This document shows, piece after piece, positions 1 to 11,957 of a stretch of 20,555 nucleotides of DNA; the first letter of the stretch is position 1, and the number at the start of each line of letters is the position of its first letter. The position numbers and the translations under genes are program-made. The notes under the pieces were generated by a model that saw nothing but the letters and a program-made list of their open reading frames with translations, was not told the origin of the DNA and made no database searches. The DNA comes from Rhizoclosmatium globosum (taxonomy: Eukaryota; Chytridiomycota; Chytridiomycetes; Chytridiales; Chytriomycetaceae), in the NCBI GenBank assembly GCA_002104985.1, contig MCGO01000392.1, forward strand, positions 1 through 20,555, given 5' to 3'.

Positions 1-626
1 CAACGAGGAGAGAGTATTAGGGAACCATTGAGTGCGTCAGTCAATTTTCGGAAAATCCAAGGAACAAAAAATCCAACAAAACCAACAGTCACATCTGGTT
101 TCTATTTCCCAAATTTGATTCATAATATTCAAAATAACAGCCCTAAATTAAAGAATAAAGCAACAAATAACTGTGGTTAGAAAGGGAATATCAAAACAGT
201 TTTGTTGATGAAGATAATTGCAGAAGTAAGAGTTTTTGCATCAACCCAGCATCAGGACTTATAAAGCCCTTATTTTTTGTCCAGACTAAGAGCGCGTTTA
301 CGCATGCGCACATATCAACGCATTGAAGTTTGTCCAGTTGATTGAATTAAAGAAGTCCTGTCCAGTCAGGAGTAAATATTATTGCTGTTACACATCTTCT
401 TGTTCAAGAAGAGCTTTCTTTTGCCTGCTTTATTCTAATCTCCTTCTCAATATCAAGAAAACTATTTGTTATTTTGAATTTCAATTTTATAGAGGCAATA
501 AAGCTGATATTAGTTTCAATAAGCGACTTTGAATTTCCACTGTGTTTTCAGCAGTGAACCTTTACCGATATCGATAAAATAACAATTAAAATCCTACTTT
601 ATTTGATATAGTAACAAGGAATCAAT

Positions 627-898
627 GGCTTTGGATTTTCCGAAAATTCCTCGGATCAAGCGACACACTCATTTATTTCTCAGCAGACAACAGAGGGACA
701 ATGTTGCTCAGAGAAATCAAAGAATAAGTAGAAACAACAGTCAACTCCCACAAAGAATCACAGATAAAACAGCAATATACATCAAAAATAATGTTCTTCT
801 GGCACAAATCCAATACAGGTAGAAAACACTGGCACTTACAACAAAGGAAGTGAGTGTGTCACTTAATCTGAGAGACTTCCAGAAAATCCAAGGAACAA
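627..898. mobile_element. MITE-like hairpin element in left arm
   Basis: About 43 bases at 629-671 reappear, imperfectly and inverted, at 852-896. The ends read CTTTGGATTTTCC...GACACACTC and GAGTGTGTC...GAAAATCCAAGG around a 180 bp centre. A third copy of the same end motif lies at 30-65 in the same orientation as the 852-896 copy, so it belongs to another, incomplete member or marks a larger element. There is no coding capacity. The size and inverted ends suit a non-autonomous DNA transposon, but I could not identify a target-site duplication or assign a superfamily. Confidence 0.55.
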
Positions 899-2140
899 CA
901 AAACAACTTCTTTTGAGTGTCATCCCAAGAACTCCGAAACTTAACTTGTATAATCTTTACATATGAGTTAATATGAAATTTAAACGGCATAATAATATGT
1001 CCACTGTAACAGTTGCTGCAACAAGTTAATTAGTGTTAAACTCCATAGCTCCATATGAGCCATCTCTTCCTTCCCTCCCCTCCTTCAACCAGGACAATGT
1101 TTAAATCAATTACAATTGCTGCAAGTGAATGATTTAGGGAGGACGGCCACATACAAGTGGAGTTATTGAGTCCTTAGCTTTTGCCTTTCACTTCCAGCCT
1201 TGCATTTTCTTTGTTCCTCAACTGTTATTTTCAATTCTCAAGTGCTTGTTGTGTGGCTGTGTGAGGTTGCTTGGAGCTGCAATATTGGTTCTATAGTATG
1301 TACTTTTGACATAGAATACAACAGAAAAATACCTGTTTCTCAAAATTCATATAGTGACACATTAGTCAAGTAGTTTTGTGCAACATGTGCTGCCTGGACA
1401 GCCAGTCACACAAGAATATGTGAATACATGGTGGCAAGCGTTTTCCAGCAAAATCCAGAAGCCGCTTATGCACATTATTATGCTCTGACAGGACAATATG
1501 GCTCAATCACCATACCAGACCAAAATAGTAGGCCAATCAGATTGTTCCACAATTTGTTACTAGGTCAACCAATGAGAAAAACACCCAGCAACTGTGACCG
1601 CTCAACTTCACCGACGCTTCTCGAAATTTGTGTATAGCTTAATAAATACGTTTTGAACATCTTATTAAATTTTAGAAGGTTTGAGAAAGAACTGAAGTAC
1701 GGCATTGAGTTGTGGCTCAAGTACAATCCCAATGACTGTAGTCATGGATATCGCTCCAAAAGCCACCAAAAGCTGCGGAAATGCTATATTTATTTATTCA
1801 AAGACACTCATATTCTCAGAATAGGCCCGAACTTCACTGTTCTCCTTACATTGTTCAGGACCCTCACGCTACTCTGGAACGGCACCGAATACGACTATAA
1901 ATAGTATTTCAGTCAGTTTAAAATTACTCACACGCCTTATTTTTTCAGTCGCTACTTCGCGAACTGTACCGTTCTCGCGGTAGATTCTCGATTAACCCTC
2001 CTTTTTCAAGTTCTAACATCAGCTGACAAAGTCATAATAAACGACATGTTCTATTGCAATAACATATATATTCTCGAATTTTACACTTGTTATATTGTGT
2101 TAAGGAGTCATCAAGCTCACACTGAACGGAGTGAATCTAA

Positions 2141-2173
2141 CCAACACACCACCAACACACCACCAACACACTC
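2141..2173. repeat. 11 bp tandem repeat, 3 copies (mirrored near 9203-9234)
   Basis: Three consecutive units of CCAACACACCA are visible, the last slightly altered. The same array appears inverted in the right arm at about 9203-9234 with the same copy number, as expected for recently related arms. Confidence 0.85.
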
Positions 2174-4663
2174 TCAAACATTCCAGTTTACAGAAGGAGC
2201 TAATGGTTTCTATTTTTCGCGCTTTTTATTATCATATTCCAATCCCCTCTTTTTTCCTTCTTTCTCCTTACTCTTTTCAAGTTGAGCTGGACCGGTACGG
2301 GAATTGAGCCAACAATATCCTCAACAGGGCCAGTTTCCCAATCAACCAATGCAACAGTACCCTTGTTTGCAACAGAATCATATCCTCCACCTCTGCAGTA
2401 AAGGTTATAGATTTGTTTGTTCACTGCCTTGTATTGTAAAGATTTATACATTAACCACTCAGAAATAAAATAGATCATGGAATTTACCTTGGCTCTACTG
2501 TTTCTATAAGGTACACTTTGGTTGAGGTCTTGTTTATGTTTGGCATTTTTTAGGCAGGTTGTGGTTTTTGCTGCTGTGTATTTTAGTTTTTGCTTTGATA
2601 TCTGCTTAAGATTCTTGAGAGAGGTGCTGAACTGCAGAATTTTCAATTTTCAAGTTCAGCTTATCTTTCTTCACCGTATCTCTTTGGCTCAAGAACTAAA
2701 TGCAAATTGCAATTGCTCGTAGTCACAAAGTAAGTGAGTGCCAAGGAAGTGACAGGAGGAGTGGAAAAGCTGGTGAACGCACAATAAGTTGGCATATCTC
2801 ATTTTTTAAACCAGCAAAAGTTGCATGATCAATTGGCTGTCTGCAGTGAGCATTTTTCACATGTAAAAAAGTCCCATAATAGTTAAGGCCCTGATCAGTG
2901 ACAAAAATTGCTATTTGTTGGGTGGTGATTTAGTGTGACTTTAAAAAAATATTCATCAATTTTTGCCCATTTTGTTTGTCCATTTTTGCTTCTTTTGGTT
3001 TCTGCAAAAAGGCGCATTTTGGCAGGATTGCAATTATAAACGGTTTTGAGAACATCACTACTTTGGTGCAGATGAGTCTTGGGTTGGGTGTCTCAGCAAC
3101 AGAGAATGCCGGCAGACATCAATATATAATATAACCCACACATAGCTAACAAACTAGTAGATTTGGAGACTGTTTGGTGCTCGCAACTATGCAGCTAATC
3201 AAATAGAAAGCAATAACACTTTCTTCATTGAGAAATGAAGAAATCAATTTGGTTATCCTGAGGTTATATCAATTTCAGTGGCTGCCTGCCTGTCAGAAAT
3301 CTGTTACCCAACCTTACCAACCGCACAAGGTGCAAGAAAACCTTTGTCTTTTGGCGCAGAACAATTGTGATATAACAAGATGCAATGAAGTTGGCAGCAG
3401 GAGACCTGGGTCTGTCAGATTGATGATCCAAGACGTGAGCTATTCAGCTTCTGTACCATAGTGTTTGGGGTTACAAACACTTTGGTTATCAATGTATTTA
3501 TATTGAGATTGAAGATAGGGAAGAATGAAATTAAAGACTTAATGTTTTGCTTTATTGCTTCATTCAAAAAACTATTCGAAACCAACGGTTTGAAATACCA
3601 GTTGAAGGCATCCAGTTCTGAATTACTTGAACAGTGATTGGAGAATTGTCATCCTGGTTTGGCACCGTTCTGCTTTGGATGATCTCAGCACCATTGTTGT
3701 GCCTCTTACACGAAATTCATGTCTCTGCATGCACTTGTCAAACCATTTGTGTGCTGGCCAAGTTGAGTCCAAATGCTTTTTCAGGTGCAATTTTGTGGCC
3801 AATGCAATTGAGTGGGCAATGGATCAGGCTTCCAGAAAAGATTGTATTGCCATCAGCACAATCTCCAGTCTTTTCCTTCACTCTGTAGTAGGATAAAGCT
3901 TGATCTATGTGGATTCAAACGGTTGGCAACCAAAATAGTCTAATTGACTGATTAGTTGTTCTTGGTCATATCAGCAAGAACTTGCTTCTTGATTGTGTTG
4001 TGGTCCTTGTCTTTGGCAGCCTGTGAAGCAGACTATTGTTTTCCTTTGATTGTGAGGTGGAGGGCTGGAGAGGTTTATTGCACATGATTTTACAACTGAA
4101 AGGTAAGAAGCAATTGCCGTTTTCTCAGTAAATTTGCTAGATTAACAGACTCACTCAGTGTAGAATGTGCTGGAACATTGTAAAAGAGAGCCCAAGCTCA
4201 TGACAAGAGCTAAATAAATCAGTAATTTGATATTGTTTTATTCCCATCATAAAGAAGTATGGCGTCGTCCTGGATTTAACTTGGGCCAGGTTTGTGGTTT
4301 GAGTTTTGGTTGAACACCACTTGGCTGTGACTCGGGAACAACTAATGTGAAATGCCTGAAACTGCACATAAAAATTAATAAAGTTAATATAAATATCTGG
4401 TTAAAATATTGAATAGATTGATGAAATATTAAATTGAAGCCAACACACGTTACTCAGGACCCTGAGCCGTTATCAGGAAAACAGCTATAGGGTACCTTTG
4501 TATTTTAGTGTTTCATCATTTACTGAAGTTGGAGGCAAGGATTGAGGGAGGAGATAGGTTTTCTATGACGTGGTGTGCAAACTTTTGACTCATATGAAGG
4601 TTAGTAATGATTGGCGGGTTTCGTTTTGCCTTACGTTACGCACTGAAAGGCTCAAGGCGTTAA

Positions 4664-5682
4664 GTTTCAACCATATCTCGCACTAGTTCCCATGCTTCAT
4701 GTTCTTGTGCACGGGAGCGGCTGTCAAGTTGCTTTAGGCTTGGATCTGGGACGTTTGATGGCGAAGTGATTGAACGACTGTGGGCTCAAATCGAGAGTCA
4801 TGCTGGTCCACTTCAAATCATGACTTTTGAGAATCGTCTTGACAGTATATTTTTGATGGTGGAGTTCAATACAGTAGCCAAGAACAAGGCATTCTTATCA
4901 GTCATTGAAAAGTCAATTGAAACAGCCTTATTCCGCATTGCATCAGTAAAATCCACTTTGGAGTCGTTTGAGTCGGTGGAAATCAAAAGTTATTCCATCA
5001 CTGTACAGGAGAATATTCAGGTGTGACTGTTTTACTGTGTTGAACAACAACTAACTCTTCAAATTAGACTCGAACAACTGTATTCAGACGGAGTCCGCGT
5101 GATAGTTTTGGAGAAGCTGAAGTCTCAGGATTCAATTATTTGAAGGCCAAGGCGCCTCATGTACAAGACGAAGCTTTAAAGATTTGGTCCAAACTCTGTA
5201 CTCTTGCTGTCGAATTTAACGGCATTAAAAGGGGTTCCAAACTGATTCATGGCACAAAAGCCGCAGGCAATTTAGCTATGCGGTTGAAGACTATTCTGAA
5301 AGACATTCGAGAACTTATGACAGCTTTCAATGCACTCCCTGACTATTGTGACGACAGGCGATTTGTTGAAGACTTATTTTTTGCTTTAATTGATCTGCTT
5401 CGAGCAAATTTGTATCATGAAACGGAAAAGTTGAAGTATGAAAGGATTGGGGAGGAATTGGAAACTCGACTTGCTCTTCATCATTCACTCGATCACGACC
5501 TTGTCCTTGCTGCTCAGTTTCATACGTGGAAACATGTGACGTATCATCAAAATTTAGCCATGAAGTGTTTTAATCTCGGTGTGGAGTTGCGAAGCAAAGT
5601 GGAATTAGCAGGACTGACGTCTGCTCTGGAGGAAGTTCAGAGAGGATTTGATGAAGGAATTCATTCAATTATATATTTGTAG
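4664..5682 (+). pseudogene. KDZ-type transposase, C-terminal fragment (5' end missing)
   Basis: Two exons join in phase 0 across a 47 nt intron (5021-5067, GTGTGA...ATTAG with a CTAAC branch site), giving exons 4664-5020 and 5068-5682. The open frame starts after a TAA at 4661 and contains GSGTFDGEVIERLWAQ near its start. This resembles the DGE..ER.W motif that closes the catalytic region of Kyakuja-Dileera-Zisupton transposases, and the helical C-terminus (about 230 aa) also suits that family. Just upstream, another frame reads F-N-H-I-S-H...C and hits TAG at 4684, like the H..H..C stretch normally found before DGE. This suggests a frameshift plus a stop. The rest of the N-terminal part is absent because the palindrome junction (4584) cuts it off. 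GTG at 4766 is not a credible start. The fragment is presumably inactive. The family call is from motif memory, not a search. Confidence 0.6.
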
Positions 5683-5726
5683 TTATTATTAAAGAAATAT
5701 CATTGTCAACACACTTAGACGAACAC

Positions 5727-6862
5727 TTAGACTCTAACACTGTATTCCATGTCCTCTGTCTCATGCTCGACTTCTTCTGCATCTTGATCGATCTCAGCTT
5801 CTGTTGCCAACAAACTCAGTCCTGCTCGTATTTTGGCGTCACAAAGTTTCTTGACCCAAGTCTTGAACATACATCTGTTTTCATCTGCCAATTGAGTATG
5901 AGTAATAGCATCATCTAAATCCACTTGAGATTCATCCCCCAACCATTGTACTTCAGTAAACCCGTATTTGCTGTGAAACTTGATATTAAACGCTTCCCAG
6001 TCCAGAACGTCTGTTTCGCCGTCTCCCTTCACAGATTCATTTACGTCAAAGTTTTCAACGTTCTCAGATTGGGCTGCAGCACTTCCCCACTCAATGCGAA
6101 TCAATCCGTCCTTCATGAGACTGTTCAATACCTTCAAGTTGGATAGTTTTTGTCGAGGTCCAAACGTAATGTTTTCGGGCCACCCCGACAAATAAATACG
6201 GCGTTTGTGCAGTTTAAACTTCAACAGGGACTTCCAGTCCACACTTTTCTTCACCGGTGGCTTCCCGGCACGACGCAACGCATTGTTTACGATTTTCTTG
6301 ATTCCCAATTTGTAATCTTCGATTGCAATAGTGTTTTCCACTTTCATAATATGTGTTGCTTGAGGGATGTGTCGAACCATTTGGCTAGCCAACGTAAGTA
6401 GTTGGCACAAAACGAGGTTCTGACGAAGTAGATTTTCCACCATCATATGAGCACTTTCTGTCGCATCCTAACAATGCTTGCAGCGGATTCTCGGACTGTA
6501 TGCTTACTAGCGCTTTGAAGTTCTTCGGATTCTGCGGCAGGGGCAGCTGAAATCGCAACTGCAGTAGCTTCTTGTTGACGCAGAATCTTTCTATGTTTCG
6601 CGCCTTTGTTTTGAAAGAAATTCTGTGGGATTCGTTAGAAATGAGAGAGGAGTTATATGACACTAGCTACAATGGAGGGTGTGTGTGGAAGATAATCCAG
6701 TCTGTGATTCTTGTTTCCGGGACATTCAGTTGTTGTGCTAGCCGCTGACGATGCTCTTTGTGTGACACTTTGTTTGTGATGCCATAAGTTTGCACACCAC
6801 GTCATAGAAAACCTATCTCCTCCCTCAATCCTTGCCTCCAACTTCAGTAAATGATGAAACAC
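5727..6862 (-). pseudogene. Broken transposon-associated gene of unknown function
   Basis: This lies convergent to the transposase fragment, with 44 bp between the stops. Reading leftwards, an exon ends at 6671 (CCATT|GT), a 48 nt intron covers 6623-6670 (TTCTAAC branch, CCCACAG acceptor), and a long exon runs from 6622 to the stop at 5727. The reading is phase-consistent until about 6446. There an extra AT in CATATG shifts the frame by 2 bases: the upstream frame ends ...RMRQKVLI and the next resumes MVENLLRQ. Downstream there is an open frame of about 239 aa with a basic centre (HKRRIYLSGWPENITFGPRQ) and an acidic, Asp/Glu-rich C-terminus. I do not recognise a domain. The 5' exon runs into the palindrome arm at 6785/6786, so its original N-terminus is probably missing. 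It may be a second gene of the same mobile element. Confidence 0.5.
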
Positions 6863-9800
6863 TAAAATACAAAGGCACCCTATAGCTGTTTTCCTGATAA
6901 CGGCTCAGGGTCCTGAGTAACGTGTGTTGGCTTCAATTTAATATTTCATCAATCTATTCAATATTTTAACCAGATATTTATATTAACTTTATTAATTTTT
7001 ATGTGCAGTTTCAGGCATTTCACATTAGTTGTTCCCGAGTCACAGCCAAGTGGTGTTCAACCAAAACTCAAACCACAAACCTGGCCCAAGTTAAATCCAG
7101 GACGACGCCATACTTCTTTATGATGGGAATAAAACAATATCAAATTACTGATTTATTTAGCTCTTGTCATGAGCTTGGGCTCTCTTTTACAATGTTCCAG
7201 CACATTCTACACTGAGTGAGTCTGTTAATCTAGCAAATTTACTGAGAAAACGGCAATTGCTTCTTACCTTTCAGTTGTAAAATCATGTGCAATAAACCTC
7301 TCCAGCCCTCCACCTCACAATCAAAGGAAAACAATAGTCTGCTTCACAGGCTGCCAAAGACAAGGACCACAACACAATCAAGAAGCAAGTTCTTGCTGAT
7401 ATGACCAAGAACAACTAATCAGTCAATTAGACTATTTTGGTTGCCAACCGTTTGAATCCACATAGATCAAGCTTTATCCTACTACAGAGTGAAGGAAAAG
7501 ACTGGAGATTGTGCTGATGGCAATACAATCTTTTCTGGAAGCCTGATCCATTGCCCACTCAATTGCATTGGCCACAAAATTGCACCTGAAAAAGCATTTG
7601 GACTCAACTTGGCCAGCACACAAATGGTTTGACAAGTGCATGCAGAGACATGAATTTCGTGTAAGAGGCACAACAATGGTGCTGAGATCATCCAAAGCAG
7701 AACGGTGCCAAACCAGGATGACAATTCTCCAATCACTGTTCAAGTAATTCAGAACTGGATGCCTTCAACTGGTATTTCAACCGTTGGTTCGAATAGTTTT
7801 TTGAATGAAGCAAATAAAGCAAAACATTAAGTCTTTAATTTCATTCTTCCCTATCTTCAATCTCAATATAAATACATTGATAACCAAAGTGTTTGTAACC
7901 CCAACACTATGGTACAGAAGCTGAATAGCTCACGTCTTGGATCATCAATCTGACAGACCCAGGTCTCCTGCTGCCAACTTCATTGCATCTTGTTATATCA
8001 CAATTGTTCTGCGCCAAAAGACAAAGGTTTTCTTGCACCTTGTGCGGTTGGTAAGGTTGGGTAACAGATTTCTGACAGGCAGGCAGCCACTGAAATTGAT
8101 ATAACCTCAGGATAACCAAATTGATTTCTTCATTTCTCAATGAAGAAAGTGTTATTGCTTTCTATTTGATTAGCTGCATAGTTGCGAGCACCAAACAGTC
8201 TCCAAATCTACTAGTTTGTTAGCTATGTGTGGGTTATATTATATATTGATGTCTGCCGGCATTCTCTGTTGCTGAGACACCCAACCCCAAGACTCATCTG
8301 CACCAAAGTAGTGATGTTCTCAAAACCGTTTATAATTGCAATCCTGCCAAAATGCGCCTTTTTGCAGAAACCAAAAGAAGCAAAAATGGACAAACAAAAT
8401 GGGCAAAAATTGATGAATATTTTTTTAAAGTCACACTAAATCACCACCCAACAAATAGCAATTTTTGTCACTGATCAGGGCCTTAACTATTATGGGACTT
8501 TTTTTACATGTGAAAAATGCTCACTGCAGACAGCCAATTGATCATGCAACTTTTGCTGGTTTAAAAAATGAGATATGCCAACTTTATTGTGCGTTCACCA
8601 GCTTTTCCACTCCTCCTGTCACTTCCCTTGGCACTCACTTACTTTGTGACTACGAGCAATTGCAATTTGCATTTAGTTCTTGAGCCAAAGAGATACGGTG
8701 AAGAAAGATAAGCTGAACTTGAAAATTGAAAATTCTGCAGTTCAGCACCTCTCTCAAGAATCTTAAGCAGATATCAAAGCAAAAACTAAAATACACAGCA
8801 GCAAAAACCACAACCTGCCTAAAAAATGCCAAACATAAACAAGACCTCAACCAAAGTGTACCTTATAGAAACAGTAGAGCCAAGGTAAATTCCATGATCT
8901 ATTTTATTTCTGAGTGGTTAATGTATAAATCTTTACAATACAAGGCAGTGAACAAACAAATCTATAACCTTTACTGCAGAGGTGGAGGATATGATTCTGT
9001 TGCAAACAAGGGTACTGTTGCATTGGTTGATTGGGAAACTGGCCCTGTTGAGGATATTGTTGGCTCAATTCCCGTACCGGTCCAGCTCAACTTGAAAAGA
9101 GTAAGGAGAAAGAAGGAAAAAAGAGGGGATTTGGAATATGGATAATAAAAAGCGCGAAAAATAGAAACCATTAGCTCCTTCTGTAAACTGGAATGTTTGA
9201 GAGTGTGTTGGTGGTGTGTTGGTGGTGTGTTGGTTAGATTCACTCCGTTCAGTGTGAGCTTGATGACTCCTTAACACAATATAACAAGTGTAAAATTCGA
9301 GAATATATATGTTTATTGCAATAGAACATGTCGTTTATTATGACTTTGTCAGCTGATGTTAGAACTTGAAAAAGGAGGGTTAATCGAGAATCTACCGCGA
9401 GAACGGTACAGTTCGCGAAGTAGCGACTGAAAAAAATAAGGCGTGTGAGTAATTTTAAACTGACTGAAATACTATTTATAGTCGTATTCGGTGCCGTTCC
9501 AGAGTAGCGTGAGGGTCCTGAACAATGTAAGGAGAACAGTGAAGTTCGGGCCTATTCTGAGAATATGAGTGTCTTTGAATAAATAAATATAGCATTTCCG
9601 CAGCTTTTGGTGGCTTTTGGAGCGATATCCATGACTACAGTCATTGGGATTGTACTTGAGCCACAACTCAATGCCGTAACTTCAGTTCTTTCTCAAACCT
9701 TCTAAAAATTTAATAAGATGTTCAAAACGTATTTATTAAGCTATACACAAATTTCGAGAAGCGTCGGTGAAGTTGAGCGGTCACAGTTGCTGGGTGTTTT

Positions 9801-11376
9801 CTCATTGGTTGACCTAGTAACAAATTGTGGAACAATCTGATTGGCCTACCTATTTTGGTCTGGTATGGTGATTGAGCCATATTGTCCTGTCAGAGCATAA
9901 TAATGTGCATAAGCGGCTTCTGGATTTTGCTGGAAAACGCTTGCCACCATGTATTCACATATTCTTGTGTGACTGGCTGTCCAGGCAGCACATGTTGCAC
10001 AAAACTACTTGACTAATGTGTCACTATATGAATTTTGAGAAACAGGTATTTTTCTGTTGTATTCTATGTCAAAAGTACATACTATAGAACCAATATTGCA
10101 GCTCCAAGCAACCTCACACAGCCACACAACAAGCACTTGAGAATTGAAAATAACAGTTGAGGAACAAAGAAAATGCAAGGCTGGAAGTGAAAGGCAAAAG
10201 CTAAGGACTCAATAACTCCACTTGTATGTGGCCGTCCTCCCTAAATCATTCACTTGCAGCAATTGTAATTGATTTAAACATTGTCCTGGTTGAAGGAGGG
10301 GAGGGAAGGAAGAGATGGCTCATATGGAGCTATGGAGTTTAACACTAATTAACTTGTTGCAGCAACTGTTACAGTGGACATATTATTATGCCGTTTAAAT
10401 TTCATATTAACTCATATGTAAAGATTATACAAGTTAAGTTTCGGAGTTCTTGGGATGACACTCAAAAGAAGTTGTTTTGTTGTTCCTTGGATTTTCTGGA
10501 AGTCTCTCAGATTAAGTGACACACTCACTTCCTTTGTTGTAAGTGCCAGTGTTTTCTACCTGTATTGGATTTGTGCCAGAAGAACATTATTTTTGATGTA
10601 TATTGCTGTTTTATCTGTGATTCTTTGTGGGAGTTGACTGTTGTTTCTACTTATTCTTTGATTTCTCTGAGCAACATTGTCCCTCTGTTGTCTGCTGAGA
10701 AATAAATGAGTGTGTCGCTTGATCCGAGGAATTTTCGGAAAATCCAAAGCCATTGATTCCTTGTTACTATATCAAATAAAGTAGGATTTTAATTGTTATT
10801 TTATCGATATCGGTAAAGGTTCACTGCTGAAAACACAGTGGAAATTCAAAGTCGCTTATTGAAACTAATATCAGCTTTATTGCCTCTATAAAATTGAAAT
10901 TCAAAATAACAAATAGTTTTCTTGATATTGAGAAGGAGATTAGAATAAAGCAGGCAAAAGAAAGCTCTTCTTGAACAAGAAGATGTGTAACAGCAATAAT
11001 ATTTACTCCTGACTGGACAGGACTTCTTTAATTCAATCAACTGGACAAACTTCAATGCGTTGATATGTGCGCATGCGTAAACGCGCTCTTAGTCTGGACA
11101 AAAAATAAGGGCTTTATAAGTCCTGATGCTGGGTTGATGCAAAAACTCTTACTTCTGCAATTATCTTCATCAACAAAACTGTTTTGATATTCCCTTTCTA
11201 ACCACAGTTATTTGTTGCTTTATTCTTTAATTTAGGGCTGTTATTTTGAATATTATGAATCAAATTTGGGAAATAGAAACCAGATGTGACTGTTGGTTTT
11301 GTTGGATTTTTTGTTCCTTGGATTTTCCGAAAATTGACTGACGCACTCAATGGTTCCCTAATACTCTCTCCTCGTT
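6786..11376 (-). repeat. Right arm of the giant inverted repeat
   Basis: This is the mirror copy of 1-4584. The inner boundary is sharp: the shared sequence stops at 6786 on this side and at 4584 on the other, and the flanks then diverge completely. The outer boundary is at least 11376; it cannot be fixed because the matching left flank lies outside the window. Like the left arm it is AT-rich and contains no convincing gene. Small differences from the left arm, such as indels around 9128-9140, change short open frames in one arm only. That is the pattern expected of unselected sequence. Confidence 0.95.
10480..10751. mobile_element. MITE-like hairpin element in right arm (mirror copy)
   Basis: This is the palindromic partner of the element at 627-898, with the same inverted ends at 10482-10526 and 10707-10749. 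The third end motif is mirrored at 11313-11348. It was evidently copied as part of the arm rather than inserted independently. Confidence 0.55.
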
Positions 11377-11460
11377 GTAGCTTAATATTTCTACTTTGCT
11401 ACCATCTCGCAAAATGAGTTTTGTGTGGCTGTTCTCAGGGTCAACTGGTATTTTCATCGT

Positions 11461-11518
11461 CTTTGTGTTAGAGTGAATGTTGTTAGCCTCTTTGTGTTAG
11501 AGTGAATGTTGTTAGCCC
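11461..11518. repeat. 29 bp direct tandem duplication
   Basis: A 29 bp unit starting CTTTGTGTTAGAGTG occurs twice back to back (11461-11489 and 11490-11518). The copies differ only at the last base. Confidence 0.9.
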
Positions 11519-11825
11519 CTTGGAACTTGTTGCAAGCTTTGAATCAAAAAAGATTACATGGTGGTTCAGCTTTATGTAAATACTGGAAAAGGGATCAGTT
11601 AAAATTTGCTGCAAAGTCAAGATTTTTCAGCTGATGTCAATCCTAAAGTAAGAATGTCAACGTCTATACTGGGGTCCTTGGTCTTTTCTGCCAGAGTACT
11701 TGTTGACTGTGTGAGTTGAGCGGCTGTTCAAGAGGTTCTTTAGACAATCTTTCAGAATGATGGCTGTAATATCCTTAATTTGCTCATATGGAACACATTA
11801 TATTCTGCAAAAAGCAATGACAACC

Positions 11826-11940
11826 ACGAATGCAGCAAGAAAAAATAATGATGGATGATGAGGGAGTACAGCAAAAATACTCATAAACAAAGGGAATGCA
11901 GCAATATATACTAATGACCAAGGGAATGCAGCACAGCAAA
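11826..11940. repeat. Degenerate ~30 bp tandem array (GGGAATGCAGCA core)
   Basis: Four spaced copies of a core reading roughly GGGAATGCAGCA (first CGAATGCAGCA, second GGGAGTACAGCA) occur at about 30-40 bp intervals directly 3' of the minus-strand gene. They are probably part of its 3' untranslated region. Confidence 0.6.
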
Positions 11941-11957
11941 AAAACAATTATCAAAGC

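Larger units (their letters stand above)
1..4584 (+). repeat. Left arm of a giant inverted repeat (palindrome)
   Basis: This stretch is the reverse complement of 6786-11376. I matched both ends and many internal points by eye. Position 1 pairs with 11376, and the inner end at 4584 pairs with 6786. The arms differ by scattered substitutions and small indels (net 7 bases), for example one base at about 4494 and length changes near 2240. Near-identity suggests recent origin or ongoing gene conversion. The left arm runs off the window, so its true outer end is unknown. I see no intact gene in it. The short open frames are mirrored in the other arm and resemble no family I recognise. It contains a 270 bp hairpin element, a 3x11 bp tandem repeat and weak coding-like remnants. 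Confidence 0.95.
11377..11957. other. Intergenic stretch with short repeats, no gene seen
   Basis: This lies between the palindrome and the stop of the helical-protein gene. It carries a perfect 29 bp tandem duplication and a degenerate GGGAATGCAGCA-type array (both listed separately), and otherwise AT-rich sequence without a supported open frame. It presumably includes the 3' UTR and terminator of the minus-strand gene. Confidence 0.7.

Noticed and set aside
294..311. GCGCGTTTACGCATGCGC palindrome-like motif
   Set aside because: It is a short inverted motif with no surrounding context to call it an origin, an operator or an element end.
323..3896. Many open frames of 60-90 codons in the left arm, each with an identical or near-identical mirror in the right arm
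   Set aside because: They are short, lack family resemblance or splice-supported extension, and are changed by indels in one arm only. They are duplicated by the palindrome rather than conserved as genes.
8726..9145. Open frame of 139 codons in the right arm (148 codons at 2200-2646 in the left arm)
   Set aside because: The C-terminus differs between arms because of small indels, the composition is not protein-like at the start, and I recognise no domain. It is at most a decayed fragment.
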